DNA of 64,000 nt from Aphanothece hegewaldii CCALA 016 (GCF_003007785.1 NZ_PXOH01000004.1:186001-250000); one strand, 5' to 3'; positions 37,623 through 48,840 are shown, counted from the first letter of the stretch. The notes: generated by a model from the sequence alone, not told the origin. Numbers and translations: made by a program.

Positions 37623-38684
37623 ATGACAAGCACTCTTCAATCCTTTAACATTCCAGAACAAGCATTAGATCGAGATTGTACAACTCTTTCGCGCCATGTT
37701 CTACAGCAATCAGAAAGTTTTTCCCCAGAAGCACAGGATCTTAGTGCGATTATGAGTCGTATTGCCCTTGCTGGAAAATTAATCTCTCGTCGTCTCAGTC
37801 GTGCGGGTTTAATGGCGGATGTCTTGGGATTTACTGGGGAAACGAATGTCCAAGGGGAATCAGTGAAAAAGATGGATATCTACGCCAATGAGGTGTTTAT
37901 ATCAGTTTTTAAACAAAGTGGGTTAGTCTGTCGCCTTGCTTCAGAAGAGATGGAAAAACCTTATTACATTCCCGAAAATTGTCCCATTGGTCGTTATACC
38001 CTATTGTATGACCCGATCGATGGCTCATCGAATGTCGATATTAATATTAATGTTGGTTCAATCTTTGCAATTCGTCAACAACAAGGCGAAGATCTTAACG
38101 GAGAAGCAGAAGATTTACTACAACAAAATGGACGACAGCAAATCGCTGCGGGTTACATTTTATACGGACCTTCGACCATGTTAGTTTATTCTATTGGTCG
38201 TGGCGCTCACTCGTTTATTCTTGATCCCAGTTTAGGGGAATTTATTCTCGCTCAAGAAAATATCAAGATTCCCGAACATGGGCCAATATACAGCACTAAT
38301 GAGGGGAATTTCTGGCAATGGGATGAATCTATTAGAGATTATACTCGTTATGTCCATCGTCATGAAGGATATACCGCCCGTTATAGTGGAGCATTAGTCG
38401 GCGATATTCATCGAATTTTAATGCAAGGTGGTGTTTTCTTGTATCCTGGAACGGTGAAAAATCCACAAGGAAAACTCAGATTACTTTATGAAACAGCCCC
38501 GTTAGCCTTTTTGATTGAACAAGCGGGAGGACGTGCCAGCAATGGAGAGCAAAACTTATTAGATATTGTGCCAGAAAAACTACATCATCGAACACCCCTA
38601 GTCATTGGTAGCAAAGAAGATGTTAACTTAGTTGAATCCTTTATCAGTGAACACAAACGTAGACAAACTGATACATTATCTTGA
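37623..38684 (+). CDS. fbp: Class I fructose-1,6-bisphosphatase
   Basis: A 353-residue sugar phosphatase for gluconeogenesis, with metal-binding [22 protein letters not shown] and the substrate-binding [13 protein letters not shown], then [17 protein letters not shown]. Class I FBPases in cyanobacteria work beside the dual-function GlpX-type enzyme of the Calvin cycle. It is followed by zwf and opcA on the same strand, the conserved operon for the oxidative pentose phosphate pathway, which recycles fructose phosphates in the dark. The start ATG is preceded by AGGAG. Confidence 0.95.
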   Translation: MTSTLQSFNIPEQALDRDCTTLSRHVLQQSESFSPEAQDLSAIMSRIALAGKLISRRLSRAGLMADVLGFTGETNVQGESVKKMDIYANEVFISVFKQSGLVCRLASEEMEKPYYIPENCPIGRYTLLYDPIDGSSNVDININVGSIFAIRQQQGEDLNGEAEDLLQQNGRQQIAAGYILYGPSTMLVYSIGRGAHSFILDPSLGEFILAQENIKIPEHGPIYSTNEGNFWQWDESIRDYTRYVHRHEGYTARYSGALVGDIHRILMQGGVFLYPGTVKNPQGKLRLLYETAPLAFLIEQAGGRASNGEQNLLDIVPEKLHHRTPLVIGSKEDVNLVESFISEHKRRQTDTLS

Positions 38685-38692
38685 AAATATTT

Positions 38693-38818
38693 GTGAGTAA
38701 AGGGAGTATTCTCACAGTCATTAATATTAATCAAAAAGGCAAGAAAGTTCAAATAGGAACAGCCAGAGCAGTCATTAAAAGTCAAGAATTTTTGATTACC
38801 TTAAGGAAGGTTTTATAG
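38693..38818 (+). CDS. Possible small ORF between fbp and zwf
   Basis: A 41-codon frame from GTG (MSKGSILTVININQKGKKVQ...) sits in the 190-base gap and its sequence looks protein-like (basic, amphipathic). No clear ribosome-binding site precedes it and I know no homologue. It may be coincidence. Confidence 0.2.
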   Translation: MSKGSILTVININQKGKKVQIGTARAVIKSQEFLITLRKVL

Positions 38819-38875
38819 ATAAACCTTAATTCTGACCGCTAAACTTAAAACTATCAAGGAGCAAAATTCAATTCT

Positions 38876-40405
38876 ATGGTCACATTATTAGAAAACCCGT
38901 TTCGAGTTGGACTATCACAACAAAAAACCCCAGAACCTTCTATACTCGTCATTTTTGGCGCATCGGGTGACTTAACCCAAAGAAAGCTAATTCCTGCGAT
39001 TTATCAACTGAGAAAAGAAAGAAGACTCTCTCCAGAAACAACGATCGTCGGTTTTGCGCGACGTGAGTGGAGCCATGATTATTTTAGAGAACAAATGCGC
39101 CAAGGCGTAGAAGAATTTTCCGATGGCATTGGGAATGAGGAGATTTGGGCTGATTTTGCTCAAGGATTGTTTTATTTTTCGGGTAATATGGATGAACCCG
39201 AAAGTTATGAGAAATTAAAAGTTTTTTTAGACGATTTAGACGGAAAACGCGGCACTAGAGGAAATCGAGTCTTTTATTTAGCCGTATCGCCGAACTTTTT
39301 CCCACCTGGTATTAAACAACTGGGTGCAGCAGGAATGTTAGCAGATCCCCTAAAACATCGACTGGTGATTGAAAAACCCTTTGGTAAAGATTTAGGATCA
39401 GCCCAAGCGTTAAACCGCATCGTACAGAAAGTTTGTCAAGAAAATCAAATCTATCGCATCGATCACTATCTAGGCAAAGAAACCGTACAAAACCTCTTAG
39501 TCTTCCGTTTTGCAAATGCGATTTTTGAACCCCTTTGGAACCGTCAATTTGTGGATCACGTTCAAATTACAGTAGCCGAAACCGTTGGCGTAGAAGAACG
39601 AGCGGGCTATTATGATAAATCGGGTGCTTTGCGAGATATGGTGCAAAACCACTTGATGCAGCTACTTTGTTTGACGGCGATGGATGCCCCAAATGCCCTT
39701 AATGCTGATAGCATCCGCAATGAGAAGGTGAAAGTCTTACAGGCAATGCACCTAGCTGATATTCATAACCTAGAAAAATCAGCCATCCGAGGACAATATA
39801 CAGCCGGTTGGATGAAAGGTAAACCCGTTGCGGGATACCGAGAAGAACCTGGCGTAAATCCCGAATCGACAACCCCTACCTTTGTTGCATTAAAATTAAT
39901 GGTAGATAACTGGCGATGGAAAGGAGTTCCGTTCTATCTGCGTACCGGAAAACGTCTACCGAAAAAAGTTTCGGAAATCGCCATTCAGTTTCGAGAAGTT
40001 CCTTTACTCATTTTCCAATCGGTGGCTAATCAAACTAATGCAAATGTACTGAGTATGCGAATTCAGCCAAACGAAGGGATATCTTTACGCTTTGAAGCAA
40101 AGATGCCAGGTGCCGACTTACGCACTCGTACCGTTGAAATGGATTTTAGTTATGGCTCATCTTTTGGTGTAGCGACTGCTGAAGCTTATAGTCGTCTTTT
40201 GCTGGATGCGATGAGTGGGGATCAAACCCTCTTTACACGGGCGGATGAAGTCGAAGAAGCATGGCGTGTCGTTACCCCCGCATTATCCGTCTGGGATGCC
40301 CCTTCTGATCCGTCAGCAGTTCCCACCTATGAAGCAGGAACTTGGGAACCCACCGAAGCCGAATTTTTACTGAACCGCGACGGTAGACGATGGAGAAGAC
40401 TTTAA
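38876..40405 (+). CDS. zwf: Glucose-6-phosphate 1-dehydrogenase
   Basis: This NADP enzyme opens the oxidative pentose phosphate pathway in the dark. The 509-residue protein has the dinucleotide fold [20 protein letters not shown], the substrate-binding [19 protein letters not shown] with catalytic His, and [20 protein letters not shown]. Length is normal. It lies between fbp and opcA; OpcA, encoded 62 bases downstream, is its allosteric activator. Confidence 0.97.
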   Translation: MVTLLENPFRVGLSQQKTPEPSILVIFGASGDLTQRKLIPAIYQLRKERRLSPETTIVGFARREWSHDYFREQMRQGVEEFSDGIGNEEIWADFAQGLFYFSGNMDEPESYEKLKVFLDDLDGKRGTRGNRVFYLAVSPNFFPPGIKQLGAAGMLADPLKHRLVIEKPFGKDLGSAQALNRIVQKVCQENQIYRIDHYLGKETVQNLLVFRFANAIFEPLWNRQFVDHVQITVAETVGVEERAGYYDKSGALRDMVQNHLMQLLCLTAMDAPNALNADSIRNEKVKVLQAMHLADIHNLEKSAIRGQYTAGWMKGKPVAGYREEPGVNPESTTPTFVALKLMVDNWRWKGVPFYLRTGKRLPKKVSEIAIQFREVPLLIFQSVANQTNANVLSMRIQPNEGISLRFEAKMPGADLRTRTVEMDFSYGSSFGVATAEAYSRLLLDAMSGDQTLFTRADEVEEAWRVVTPALSVWDAPSDPSAVPTYEAGTWEPTEAEFLLNRDGRRWRRL

Positions 40406-40467
40406 AAAGTGAATCCTCAAAAAGAAAACTTAAAAGTTAATTAAAACCCGAATACCCATAACTGACT

Positions 40468-41829
40468 ATGACTACACAATCCCCTTCTCTAGTATCTTTA
40501 CAAGCTCCCAAGGATGTCTCAATTGATGATATTGAGTCGGAATTACGCCGAATTTGGCAAACATACAGCAATAATGATGACGGTGTTTCCGCTATGCGGG
40601 CAACGACTTTCACTTTTATTGTTTATGAACCTGAAGCCACACAACAACTTTTAGCGGCTTTAGGCTTTTATACGGGTCCTATTGATGGAATTGCTGGCCC
40701 CCGTACAACGGCGGCGATTAAATCCGCTCAAAAAAGCTTTGGTATGGAGGTTACCGGAACTTCTGATCCTGCTTTCTCCAAAAGAGTACAAGAAGAATTC
40801 GCACTAAAAAAAGCCGAGGGAAAACTAGAAAGTAAGATCGTTAATACCTATGCGCCCGACTTAGAGGGTAGTAATATTGCAGATTCGATCGCTGCTTCTA
40901 ACCCTTGTCGAATTATTACACTTTGTCCGACGGCTGAGGAAGATGAAGGCGTAACCGCACAAGTATCGGCTTATTGCCCCATCAACAAACGAAATCAGAA
41001 TACATTGATCTGCTGCGAGTATATTACACTCAAAGGAACAGCTACTGCCCTAGAGCGAATCAGTGGTCTTCTCTCGGAATTAATGATCAGTGATCTGCCT
41101 AAATTTCTTTGGTGGAAAGCAAGCCCTGAAAGCGAATATGGTCTGTTTAAACGCTTGATCGAACATTGTGACACCATAATCTTTGACTCTAGCACTTTTA
41201 TTAATCCTGAAGAAGATTTACTCAAAATTGGACAACTGCTAGAACATGATGTACCAGTTGCCGATCTCAACTGGGGCAGAATTGCCGCTTGGCAAGAATT
41301 AACGGCTGAAGCTTTTGATGCGCCAGAACGACGCGACGCAGCGATGGAAATTGATCAAATTACGATCGACTACGAAAAAGGCAACACCGTACAAGCCTTG
41401 TTGTATCTGGGTTGGGTAGCGAGTCGTTTAAAATGGCGACCCGTTGCTTACTCCTACGAAGGGGGCGATTATGATGTGAAAAAAGTCACCTTTACCAATA
41501 GCGAAAATCGTACCATTACTGCTGAACTAGCTGGAATTCCTTTAGCAGACTGGGGTAATGTTTTGGGGGATCTCATTAGTTTACGTCTTAGTTCGACGAA
41601 TCAAGAGGCGGACTGTTGTACTGTATTGTGTTCAGAAACGGCGGGCTGTATGCGAATGGAAGCAGGAGGCGGCGCACAATCTTGTAGAATTCAACAAGTT
41701 ACGTCTTTAGCTGATCAAAAAACAGAACAGTTACTCAGCCATCAATTACAACGCTGGGGACTGGATGTATTGTATGCAGAAAGCATGAAAATTGCTTACG
41801 AAATTCTGATGTTAAGCAAATCAGAGTAA
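40468..41829 (+). CDS. opcA: Glucose-6-phosphate dehydrogenase assembly protein OpcA
   Basis: OpcA (453 residues) activates and helps assemble Zwf and is under thioredoxin control in cyanobacteria. The family core is MRATTFTFIVYEP near residues 45-57, FLWWKASPESEYGLF and ERRDAAMEIDQITIDYEKGN. Between about residues 62 and 112 it carries a segment like a peptidoglycan-binding type 1 repeat (LLAALGFYTGPIDGIAGPRT). The C-terminal half is rich in Cys (DCCTVLCSETAGCM), candidate redox switch residues. Last gene of the operon; a terminator follows. Confidence 0.95.
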   Translation: MTTQSPSLVSLQAPKDVSIDDIESELRRIWQTYSNNDDGVSAMRATTFTFIVYEPEATQQLLAALGFYTGPIDGIAGPRTTAAIKSAQKSFGMEVTGTSDPAFSKRVQEEFALKKAEGKLESKIVNTYAPDLEGSNIADSIAASNPCRIITLCPTAEEDEGVTAQVSAYCPINKRNQNTLICCEYITLKGTATALERISGLLSELMISDLPKFLWWKASPESEYGLFKRLIEHCDTIIFDSSTFINPEEDLLKIGQLLEHDVPVADLNWGRIAAWQELTAEAFDAPERRDAAMEIDQITIDYEKGNTVQALLYLGWVASRLKWRPVAYSYEGGDYDVKKVTFTNSENRTITAELAGIPLADWGNVLGDLISLRLSSTNQEADCCTVLCSETAGCMRMEAGGGAQSCRIQQVTSLADQKTEQLLSHQLQRWGLDVLYAESMKIAYEILMLSKSE

Positions 41830-41837
41830 ACAAAATT

Positions 41838-41860
41838 AGGGGGATTTTCCCCCCTTTTTC
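41838..41860 (+). terminator. Terminator after opcA
   Basis: GGGGG, a short AT loop, CCCCC and TTTTT, 9 bases after the opcA stop. Confidence 0.8.
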
Positions 41861-41915
41861 GCACAAATTGAGAAAATTGCTAAGATAATAAGGACTAATT
41901 TTTAAGGTAAGTTTT

Positions 41916-42125
41916 ATGACTCAATTTATTGACCCTCTTAAACAACAAACAAATAATGACGAACTTATTTTGCATAAATCTTTTGAAGATGATGCGTGGT
42001 TAGATTCTGAATTATCTCAACTTGATGAATATGAACCTTATGATTGGGGCAATCTTGATCCATTAACATTAGGAAAAGCCGTAATGTATATTCCTGAAGT
42101 TGGGTTTATTATTGAAGGTGATTAA
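41916..42125 (+). CDS. Small acidic hypothetical protein (69 aa)
   Basis: A very acidic protein (HKSFEDDAWLDSELSQLDEY) without membrane segments. Its size and acidity recall an antitoxin, but no toxin gene follows: the next frame is a 20-codon stub overlapping the end of the pentapeptide gene. I do not recognise the family. GGTAAG precedes the ATG. Confidence 0.5.
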   Translation: MTQFIDPLKQQTNNDELILHKSFEDDAWLDSELSQLDEYEPYDWGNLDPLTLGKAVMYIPEVGFIIEGD

Positions 42126-42147
42126 GATGATGTCTAATCCCTTTGAT

Positions 42148-43203
42148 TTAAGGATGAACGCTACCATCTGGCATTGTTGCTTCAGTTAAATTAATATCAC
42201 TTAAGCTACTATTTTTTAACATTGCTCCTCGTAAATCGGCATTAAGTAAGGAAGCGTCAGTTAAATTAGCTCCTTGTAAACTAGCTTCTATTAAAGCGGT
42301 TTCGTGGAGAAGTGCATAACTTAAATTAGATTTTGTAAGAATGGCTTTTGATAAATTTGCTTCGCTGAGATTCGCTGAACTTAAATTAATTCGACTGGAT
42401 AAAAGAACCGATTGTAAATTAAATTCTGATAAACTAACAATACTTAAATTAATTTCTCGAAAAACAGCACCACTTAAATTAGCACCTTTTAAATTAGCTC
42501 GACGGAGACTAGCTCTTTTTAAAAAAGCATTTTCTAGATTAACTTGTCGAAGATAACTATTACTTAAATCAGCTTTATAAAGATTAGTATGACTTAAATC
42601 AGCCCCATTGAGATTAGCCCCACTCAAATCGGCTCGACATAAATTAGCTCCACTGAGATCAACGCCCGATAAATTAGCTTGTCTCAAATCGGCTCGACAT
42701 AAATTAACGCCAGTTAAATCAATTCCTGTTAAATTTGCTCCTCTCAAATTCGCGCAACTTAAATCCGCATTAATCAATTTAGCCTGTCTCAAATTGGCTT
42801 CACTAAAATCCGCACCCGTGAGAATTGCACCCTGTAAATTTACCCAACTTAAATCAGCCTCACTAAAATTAGCACTCGCTAAATTAGCTTCAGTTAAATT
42901 GGTTCCTAATAACTTCGCATGATTCAAATCCGCACGGTTTAGATTAGCATGACTTAAATCGGATGCACTTAAATTCGACCAATCCAAAGAACAACGACTT
43001 AAATTAATGTCCCTAAGATTAAGACGAATCAGATCAATTTGTTGAAGATCGACGGCTCCGAACTCACGCTCACCTTGTTCATATCGCCAGATTAAATCTT
43101 CAGCATTTAATTGTTGATGAAATGTGACCCTAGAATCTAGCATTAAGGAGTGATTAGCCTTGACAAAAGCGCCGATAGTATGTCTATTTCTAAGATACTT
43201 CAT
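42148..43203 (-). CDS. Pentapeptide-repeat protein
   Basis: From about residue 55 to the C-terminus nearly the whole protein is built from A(D/N)LXX pentapeptides (ANLTEANLASANFSEADLSW and many more), which form a right-handed square beta-helix; about 55 units are present in 351 residues. The N-terminal 50 residues are unrelated and include RYEQGEREF. Such proteins are abundant in cyanobacteria; some mimic DNA and protect gyrase, most have unknown roles. No signal peptide, so likely cytosolic. Two central breaks (about residues 215-255) have less regular repeats. Confidence 0.92.
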   Translation of the reverse strand: MKYLRNRHTIGAFVKANHSLMLDSRVTFHQQLNAEDLIWRYEQGEREFGAVDLQQIDLIRLNLRDINLSRCSLDWSNLSASDLSHANLNRADLNHAKLLGTNLTEANLASANFSEADLSWVNLQGAILTGADFSEANLRQAKLINADLSCANLRGANLTGIDLTGVNLCRADLRQANLSGVDLSGANLCRADLSGANLNGADLSHTNLYKADLSNSYLRQVNLENAFLKRASLRRANLKGANLSGAVFREINLSIVSLSEFNLQSVLLSSRINLSSANLSEANLSKAILTKSNLSYALLHETALIEASLQGANLTDASLLNADLRGAMLKNSSLSDINLTEATMPDGSVHP

Positions 43204-43257
43204 CTTTAATCTTTTTGTCCTCAGAGAATTTAAGGAATTTTTTCTCAGTATTTTTAC

Positions 43258-44823
43258 TCAAGGCTCGCCTTGTTCAATTTCTGGCTCAATTGTTTTTGTT
43301 GTAGGATTAATATTATTTTCGATTTCGGGCAATTTTAATAATATTCCAGCAAATAACCAATAGTAAATCGAAACAGGTTCAACAGATAAAGGATAATAAT
43401 ATGGATTATAACTAATAAATAAAACGAAAATCCAAACACAAAGCCCCCAATGTCGTAAAGCAGGATTACGAATAGAACGATAAGCTTTAAATGTTAGAAA
43501 AGAAAGAATTGAAACGACTGTCATAAATGCGATAAATCCGAGTACTCCAATCTCATACAGTAATTTAACGTAATAGGTTTCAATTAATAACGTTCCTTCT
43601 TCCGTCAAACGACGCGCACCACTGGTAGAACCACCTAAACCTTGTCCGAATAAACTCAGACGACTCGACATCCAAACAAATTGTTTAGCGATAAATTCAT
43701 GTGGTGGTGAGTACATCCATCGCTCTACTAAATCATCAACACGCTGCTCTACAATACCAATTTGAGTGACTAGGAAAACAACTAATGTACATAATATTAT
43801 TAATTTAATAACTAATGTTTGTTTTCGCTTTTCGGTCACTAATAATAAAATTATATAAATTATAGGAACTAGAATTAAAGCGATTCTTTGGCCAGAAATG
43901 AGTGTTGTAACTAAAACTATTCCCATAGCAAACCAACTAATAATCCGCCAAGATTTCGACGGATCACTAAAACAAACAGCATAGGTAATAAATGCACTAG
44001 AAATGAGAAACCATCCCCATTGCCAAGGATCGGAAAATGTACCAGAAAGACGAATTAAGTCCAATTTTGGATTATAAAGGATAGAACCACCTACTAAACA
44101 ATTTGCTTTAAGTGTTGCTTTGTTGGTGATATCTGGATAATATTTAGTTTGAGACAAATCAACTATCGAAGGAAGCTTATTTAAAGTGATATTATTCGGA
44201 CAAATTCCCTGTAATAACAAGAAATATTGAACTAGACCGAGCGTACAGCAAATAATAATTAAAACGACTAATAAACGGGTAATTGTAGATAAATCTTTGG
44301 GTTGTTGTATTAAATAATAGCCGCACAGTATTAAAGGAATATAACCGAGTAATATTTTGATTCCTATTAATCCTTTAGACAAACCGTTATTAGGAAGATT
44401 GACGAATAAAAAGGTTAATAAACAGAACCCACAAAGAATAGCGATCGCAATTAGTAACGGTTTCGTTTTTGCTCGCAGTTTTGGCCAAGCTTCACCCGAT
44501 AAAATAATACCAAGTAATGCAGGAAAATAAAACGCATCTTTAGCAATTTTGAATAAAGGATAGGATTTACTGTATTTAATATAGTTCCCAATGACAGTAA
44601 ATACTTTAACCACAGAAAAAGCGATCGTACTACTAAAAGGAAGATAAATTAAAAGTGCTAATAAACCTAAACGGGGATTTTGAAATGCTACCACCGCACC
44701 CGGAATCAAAAAAAGTCCGAGTAATGCTGCTTTAGCATCGAATAATAATGCTAAAACAACACAGAGAAACAGAGTCGCAACTGTAGTTACAGCAATAGGT
44801 AATAGATTTTTTTCTAGATTCAT
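43258..44823 (-). CDS. O-antigen ligase/polymerase-like membrane protein
   Basis: A polytopic membrane protein of about 520 residues with roughly 11-13 hydrophobic helices and one large periplasmic loop (about residues 215-265, containing LPSIVDLSQTKYYPDI). It also has the Wzy_C/WaaL-type segment WMSSRLSLFGQGLGGSTSGA and TYYVKLLYEIGVLGFIAF. Such proteins polymerise or ligate exported polysaccharide; similar ones are found in hormogonium polysaccharide loci. An in-frame TTG at 44856 lies upstream; the ATG at 44823 (MNLEKNLLPIAV) is preferred. Divergent or lone transcription; no sugar genes adjacent. Confidence 0.78.
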   Translation of the reverse strand: MNLEKNLLPIAVTTVATLFLCVVLALLFDAKAALLGLFLIPGAVVAFQNPRLGLLALLIYLPFSSTIAFSVVKVFTVIGNYIKYSKSYPLFKIAKDAFYFPALLGIILSGEAWPKLRAKTKPLLIAIAILCGFCLLTFLFVNLPNNGLSKGLIGIKILLGYIPLILCGYYLIQQPKDLSTITRLLVVLIIICCTLGLVQYFLLLQGICPNNITLNKLPSIVDLSQTKYYPDITNKATLKANCLVGGSILYNPKLDLIRLSGTFSDPWQWGWFLISSAFITYAVCFSDPSKSWRIISWFAMGIVLVTTLISGQRIALILVPIIYIILLLVTEKRKQTLVIKLIILCTLVVFLVTQIGIVEQRVDDLVERWMYSPPHEFIAKQFVWMSSRLSLFGQGLGGSTSGARRLTEEGTLLIETYYVKLLYEIGVLGFIAFMTVVSILSFLTFKAYRSIRNPALRHWGLCVWIFVLFISYNPYYYPLSVEPVSIYYWLFAGILLKLPEIENNINPTTKTIEPEIEQGEP

Positions 44824-44947
44824 AATCCAGTCACAGACTGATTTAAACGATTGCAACCTAGTTTATCTGAAAAAAGAGAAATAGCAAGGTGAGGGTTTAT
44901 TTATTGGTTGGGTAAGGAGTGAGGGTTTGGACTCCCTACCCCTACAT

Positions 44948-45580
44948 TTAGACTAAAGGTTGAATGGATAAATCCTTTAAAGTGATGCTGTAACTGGGTT
45001 TTTGTTTTGTTGCAATAAAGTTAATCACTGTCTCGCAAGTCACCGCTACCGTCAACATTACTAAATTTCTCGCTAAAGGATAATCACAGATATCATCATT
45101 AATATCCGATGGTACACGATAGATTTCATTCCAAATGATTTCAGCATAATCACTCGATAAACCCGCATGAAGACAAGAAATTGATTTGCGATCGCAGTGT
45201 TCTTTCACGATTCCTCTGGCTATACTGTTATCAAAAGCATCGATGACTAAATTTCCCTTTAGTAAAGATGTAACACTTTCGGGGGTTAATTTATCGGTAA
45301 CTGCGACTATTTTCACTCCAACTGCACGATACAGATGATTTGCGAGAATTTTTGCTTTAAACGCTCCCACATCCGAACGATAATAAGGTTGGGTAGATAA
45401 ATTCTGTTCTTCGATGCGATCGTAATCAATCACTTTTAACTGACTAAATCCCGATCTCGCTAAGTTTTCAGTAATATTAGCACCCAAAGCACCCGCACCA
45501 CAAATAGCGATCGGATACTTTTCTAATTGCTTCATCAGTTCATTTGTACGATACAGTTGTTCATGAAAAAAAATAGACAT
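44948..45580 (-). CDS. E1/ThiF-like ubiquitin-activating-type protein
   Basis: A compact 210-residue ThiF/MoeB/E1 Rossmann protein. It shows the ATP-binding AICGAGALGANITENLARSG, KVIDYDRIEEQNLSTQPY with the metal-binding Asp, FKAKILANHL with the Lys, and VIDAFDNSIARGIV. The C-terminal part has CDYPLARNLVMLTVAVTCE, where a conserved Cys may accept a thioester; the CXXC zinc pairs of ThiF and MoeB are absent. Such proteins adenylate the C-terminus of a ubiquitin-like partner. A Gly-ending small protein is encoded in the nearby Y-RNA operon. It follows an unknown gene with a 3-base gap. Confidence 0.82.
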   Translation of the reverse strand: MSIFFHEQLYRTNELMKQLEKYPIAICGAGALGANITENLARSGFSQLKVIDYDRIEEQNLSTQPYYRSDVGAFKAKILANHLYRAVGVKIVAVTDKLTPESVTSLLKGNLVIDAFDNSIARGIVKEHCDRKSISCLHAGLSSDYAEIIWNEIYRVPSDINDDICDYPLARNLVMLTVAVTCETVINFIATKQKPSYSITLKDLSIQPLV

Positions 45581-45583
45581 CGG

Positions 45584-46408
45584 TTAACGGTGTTCGATGA
45601 CACCGACTAAAGATTGTAAGTCAAAATCTCGATCTTTTCCGCTTAAACAGATACCCGAACTAACAACAGTAAGATCATTTTTAGAAATAGCACTAATATG
45701 ATGTTCACCATCTGAAGTTATCCAATTTACTGTCCAATAATCACCTCTATCTTGAAATTCTTGTAAATCACCACCTCCAAGTTTAAGAGCATTTTTCAAA
45801 CGTCTTTCATCACTGTATTGAGTAAATCCTTCTGTTTTTTGAGTCACTAGATCATAAACAGTTTTTATTTCTGGTGTCATTCCTTTAATTGATAGCTTTT
45901 GAACAGAAACCAATTGTTTTAGAGAAGATTTAAGTTGATCGACAATTTTAAAATCACCTCTACGATCAACTTCTTCAAACCACCAAGTATGACCATCAAA
46001 ACGAGCTATTATTTGTTCAAAGCGTCCACCTTCTATAACAAGATGAACAGGTATTGGTTTAACTTTTCCTAAACGTTGTTTCACATCTGCTTCACTAACT
46101 GGATAAGCTAACCAAGTTTTGCCAGAAAGACGATACGCTAACCGTAAACGAAATGAGGGAAAATAATTTAAATATTCCGATATTTGCCATAAATCAGCTT
46201 GGTCAACAAGTTTGGCTATTTTCTCATTTTCGGCTTGAAAGATGCCCCATCCTTCAAAATTTTGGGGTTTGGGAGCAAATTTATAAATCATACCAGCTAC
46301 TTTTGTTTTAACTTTTCCTCCTTTGACACAAGGTGCAAAAAATTGTGTTACTCGTAGTTGGTTTTCTTGTGCGGCGATTTGTTCTAAAAGTTTACGGATT
46401 TTGGACAT
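45584..46408 (-). CDS. Conserved hypothetical protein, partner of the E1-like gene
   Basis: A 274-residue soluble protein starting MSKIRKLLEQIAAQENQLRV. The first 165 residues are beta-rich with aromatic positions (GWGIFQAENEK, FPSFRLRLAYRL, ARFDGHTWWFEEVDRRGDF); the C-terminal 100 residues look like a second alpha-beta domain (YSDERRLKNALKLGGGDL, YWTVNWITSDGEHHI). No JAB metalloprotease or E2 signature is seen. I do not know its function. The 3-base gap to the E1-like gene means they are co-translated. I recall similar proteins near TROVE genes in other phyla, which I cannot verify. Confidence 0.65.
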   Translation of the reverse strand: MSKIRKLLEQIAAQENQLRVTQFFAPCVKGGKVKTKVAGMIYKFAPKPQNFEGWGIFQAENEKIAKLVDQADLWQISEYLNYFPSFRLRLAYRLSGKTWLAYPVSEADVKQRLGKVKPIPVHLVIEGGRFEQIIARFDGHTWWFEEVDRRGDFKIVDQLKSSLKQLVSVQKLSIKGMTPEIKTVYDLVTQKTEGFTQYSDERRLKNALKLGGGDLQEFQDRGDYWTVNWITSDGEHHISAISKNDLTVVSSGICLSGKDRDFDLQSLVGVIEHR

Positions 46409-46446
46409 GGTAAAATTAAAATGAAAAAATTTTAAGTTTTTGTTAG

Positions 46447-46863
46447 ATGCCTAAGTATGACTTTTATCATAATGTTGTGAGAGCCGCCTTAATCAAAGAT
46501 GGCTGGATTATTACAGATGATCCGTTTATAATTGAATTTAAGGGATTGCGACTGTATGCTGATCTAGGTGCGGAAAGACTGTTTACTGCTATTAGAGATC
46601 AACAAAAAATTGTTGTTGAAATTAAAGTCTTTAATAGTCTTTCACTTATTACAGAATTACAAAAAGCAGTTGGACAGTATAATATATATCGAACATTCAT
46701 ACACCGCCTTCATCCTGATAGAAAAATTTACTTGGCTATTGCTAATGATATTTATTTAGATTTTTTTCAAAGACCTGCTATTCAAGAAATTATTTTAGAT
46801 CAAAAAATTAATTTATTAGTTTTTGACCCAAATTTAGAGGAGATTATTCAATGGATAAGTTAA
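46447..46863 (+). CDS. xisH: XisH family protein
   Basis: XisH (138 residues) is named from the fdxN element of heterocyst formers, where XisH and XisI are needed with XisF for excision. Here it stands without a recombinase. The core shows a nuclease-like pattern (LRLYADLGAERLFTAIR, KIVVEIKVFNS, LQKAVGQYNIYRTFI), where the Asp and Glu-X-Lys fit a PD-(D/E)XK-type site. Homologues occur in many copies in non-heterocystous cyanobacteria, arguing for a role other than excision. The end overlaps xisI by 13 bases. Confidence 0.93.
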   Translation: MPKYDFYHNVVRAALIKDGWIITDDPFIIEFKGLRLYADLGAERLFTAIRDQQKIVVEIKVFNSLSLITELQKAVGQYNIYRTFIHRLHPDRKIYLAIANDIYLDFFQRPAIQEIILDQKINLLVFDPNLEEIIQWIS

Positions 46864-47186
46864 ATACCTATCGAAAAGCTATTCAAAAGGTTCTTAATAA
46901 ACATCAAGCTTATAAACCTAGTCACGGACAGATTGAAGCATTGGCAATATGTGATACTAAAAATGATAATTATATGTTAATGGATCTCGGATGGGATAAT
47001 ACAGGACGTGTTCATGCTGTTGTTTTTCATTTAAGAATTCAAAATGATAAAATTTGGGTTGAATGGGATGGTTTAGAAACTGGAATTACTCAAGAGTTAT
47101 TAGATTTAGGAATTAAAAAAGAAGATATTGTTTTAGGATTCTATCGTCCTGAAAGACGTGCTTTAACTGAGTTTGCTATTAATTAG
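46851..47186 (+). CDS. xisI: XisI family protein
   Basis: The 111-residue partner of XisH, with the family pattern DKLNTYRKAIQKVL, YMLMDLGWDNTGRVHAVVFH, IWVEWDGLETGITQELLDLG and the ending FYRPERRALTEFAI. It overlaps xisH by 13 bases, so the two proteins are made together and likely form a complex. Orientation is opposite to the TROVE and E1-like genes around it, and the pair may be a later insertion. Confidence 0.93.
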   Translation: MDKLNTYRKAIQKVLNKHQAYKPSHGQIEALAICDTKNDNYMLMDLGWDNTGRVHAVVFHLRIQNDKIWVEWDGLETGITQELLDLGIKKEDIVLGFYRPERRALTEFAIN

Positions 47187-47226
47187 TTTTAATGGCGTAA
47201 CATCAGTTATTAGAGGGAAAGAGTAA

Positions 47227-47246
47227 AGACGCTAAATTTAGCGTCT
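47227..47246. repeat. Perfect palindrome between xisI and the TROVE gene
   Basis: AGACGCTAAA and its exact complement TTTAGCGTCT form a 10-bp hairpin at the meeting point of two convergent genes. It resembles the dispersed palindromes at 13789 and 34120 and could terminate transcription in both directions. Confidence 0.65.
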
Positions 47247-47259
47247 CTACCTTAGATCA

Positions 47260-48840
<1,581 letters not shown>

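Noticed and set aside
42127..42189. 20-codon frame after the 69-residue acidic protein as a toxin partner
   Set aside because: It is too short, overlaps the end of the pentapeptide gene on the other strand, and has no recognisable toxin feature.
42341..42922. Two plus-strand frames of 71 and 104 codons with Lys/Leu repeats
   Set aside because: They are antisense shadows of the pentapeptide-repeat gene; the apparent repeats come from its 15-base DNA periodicity.
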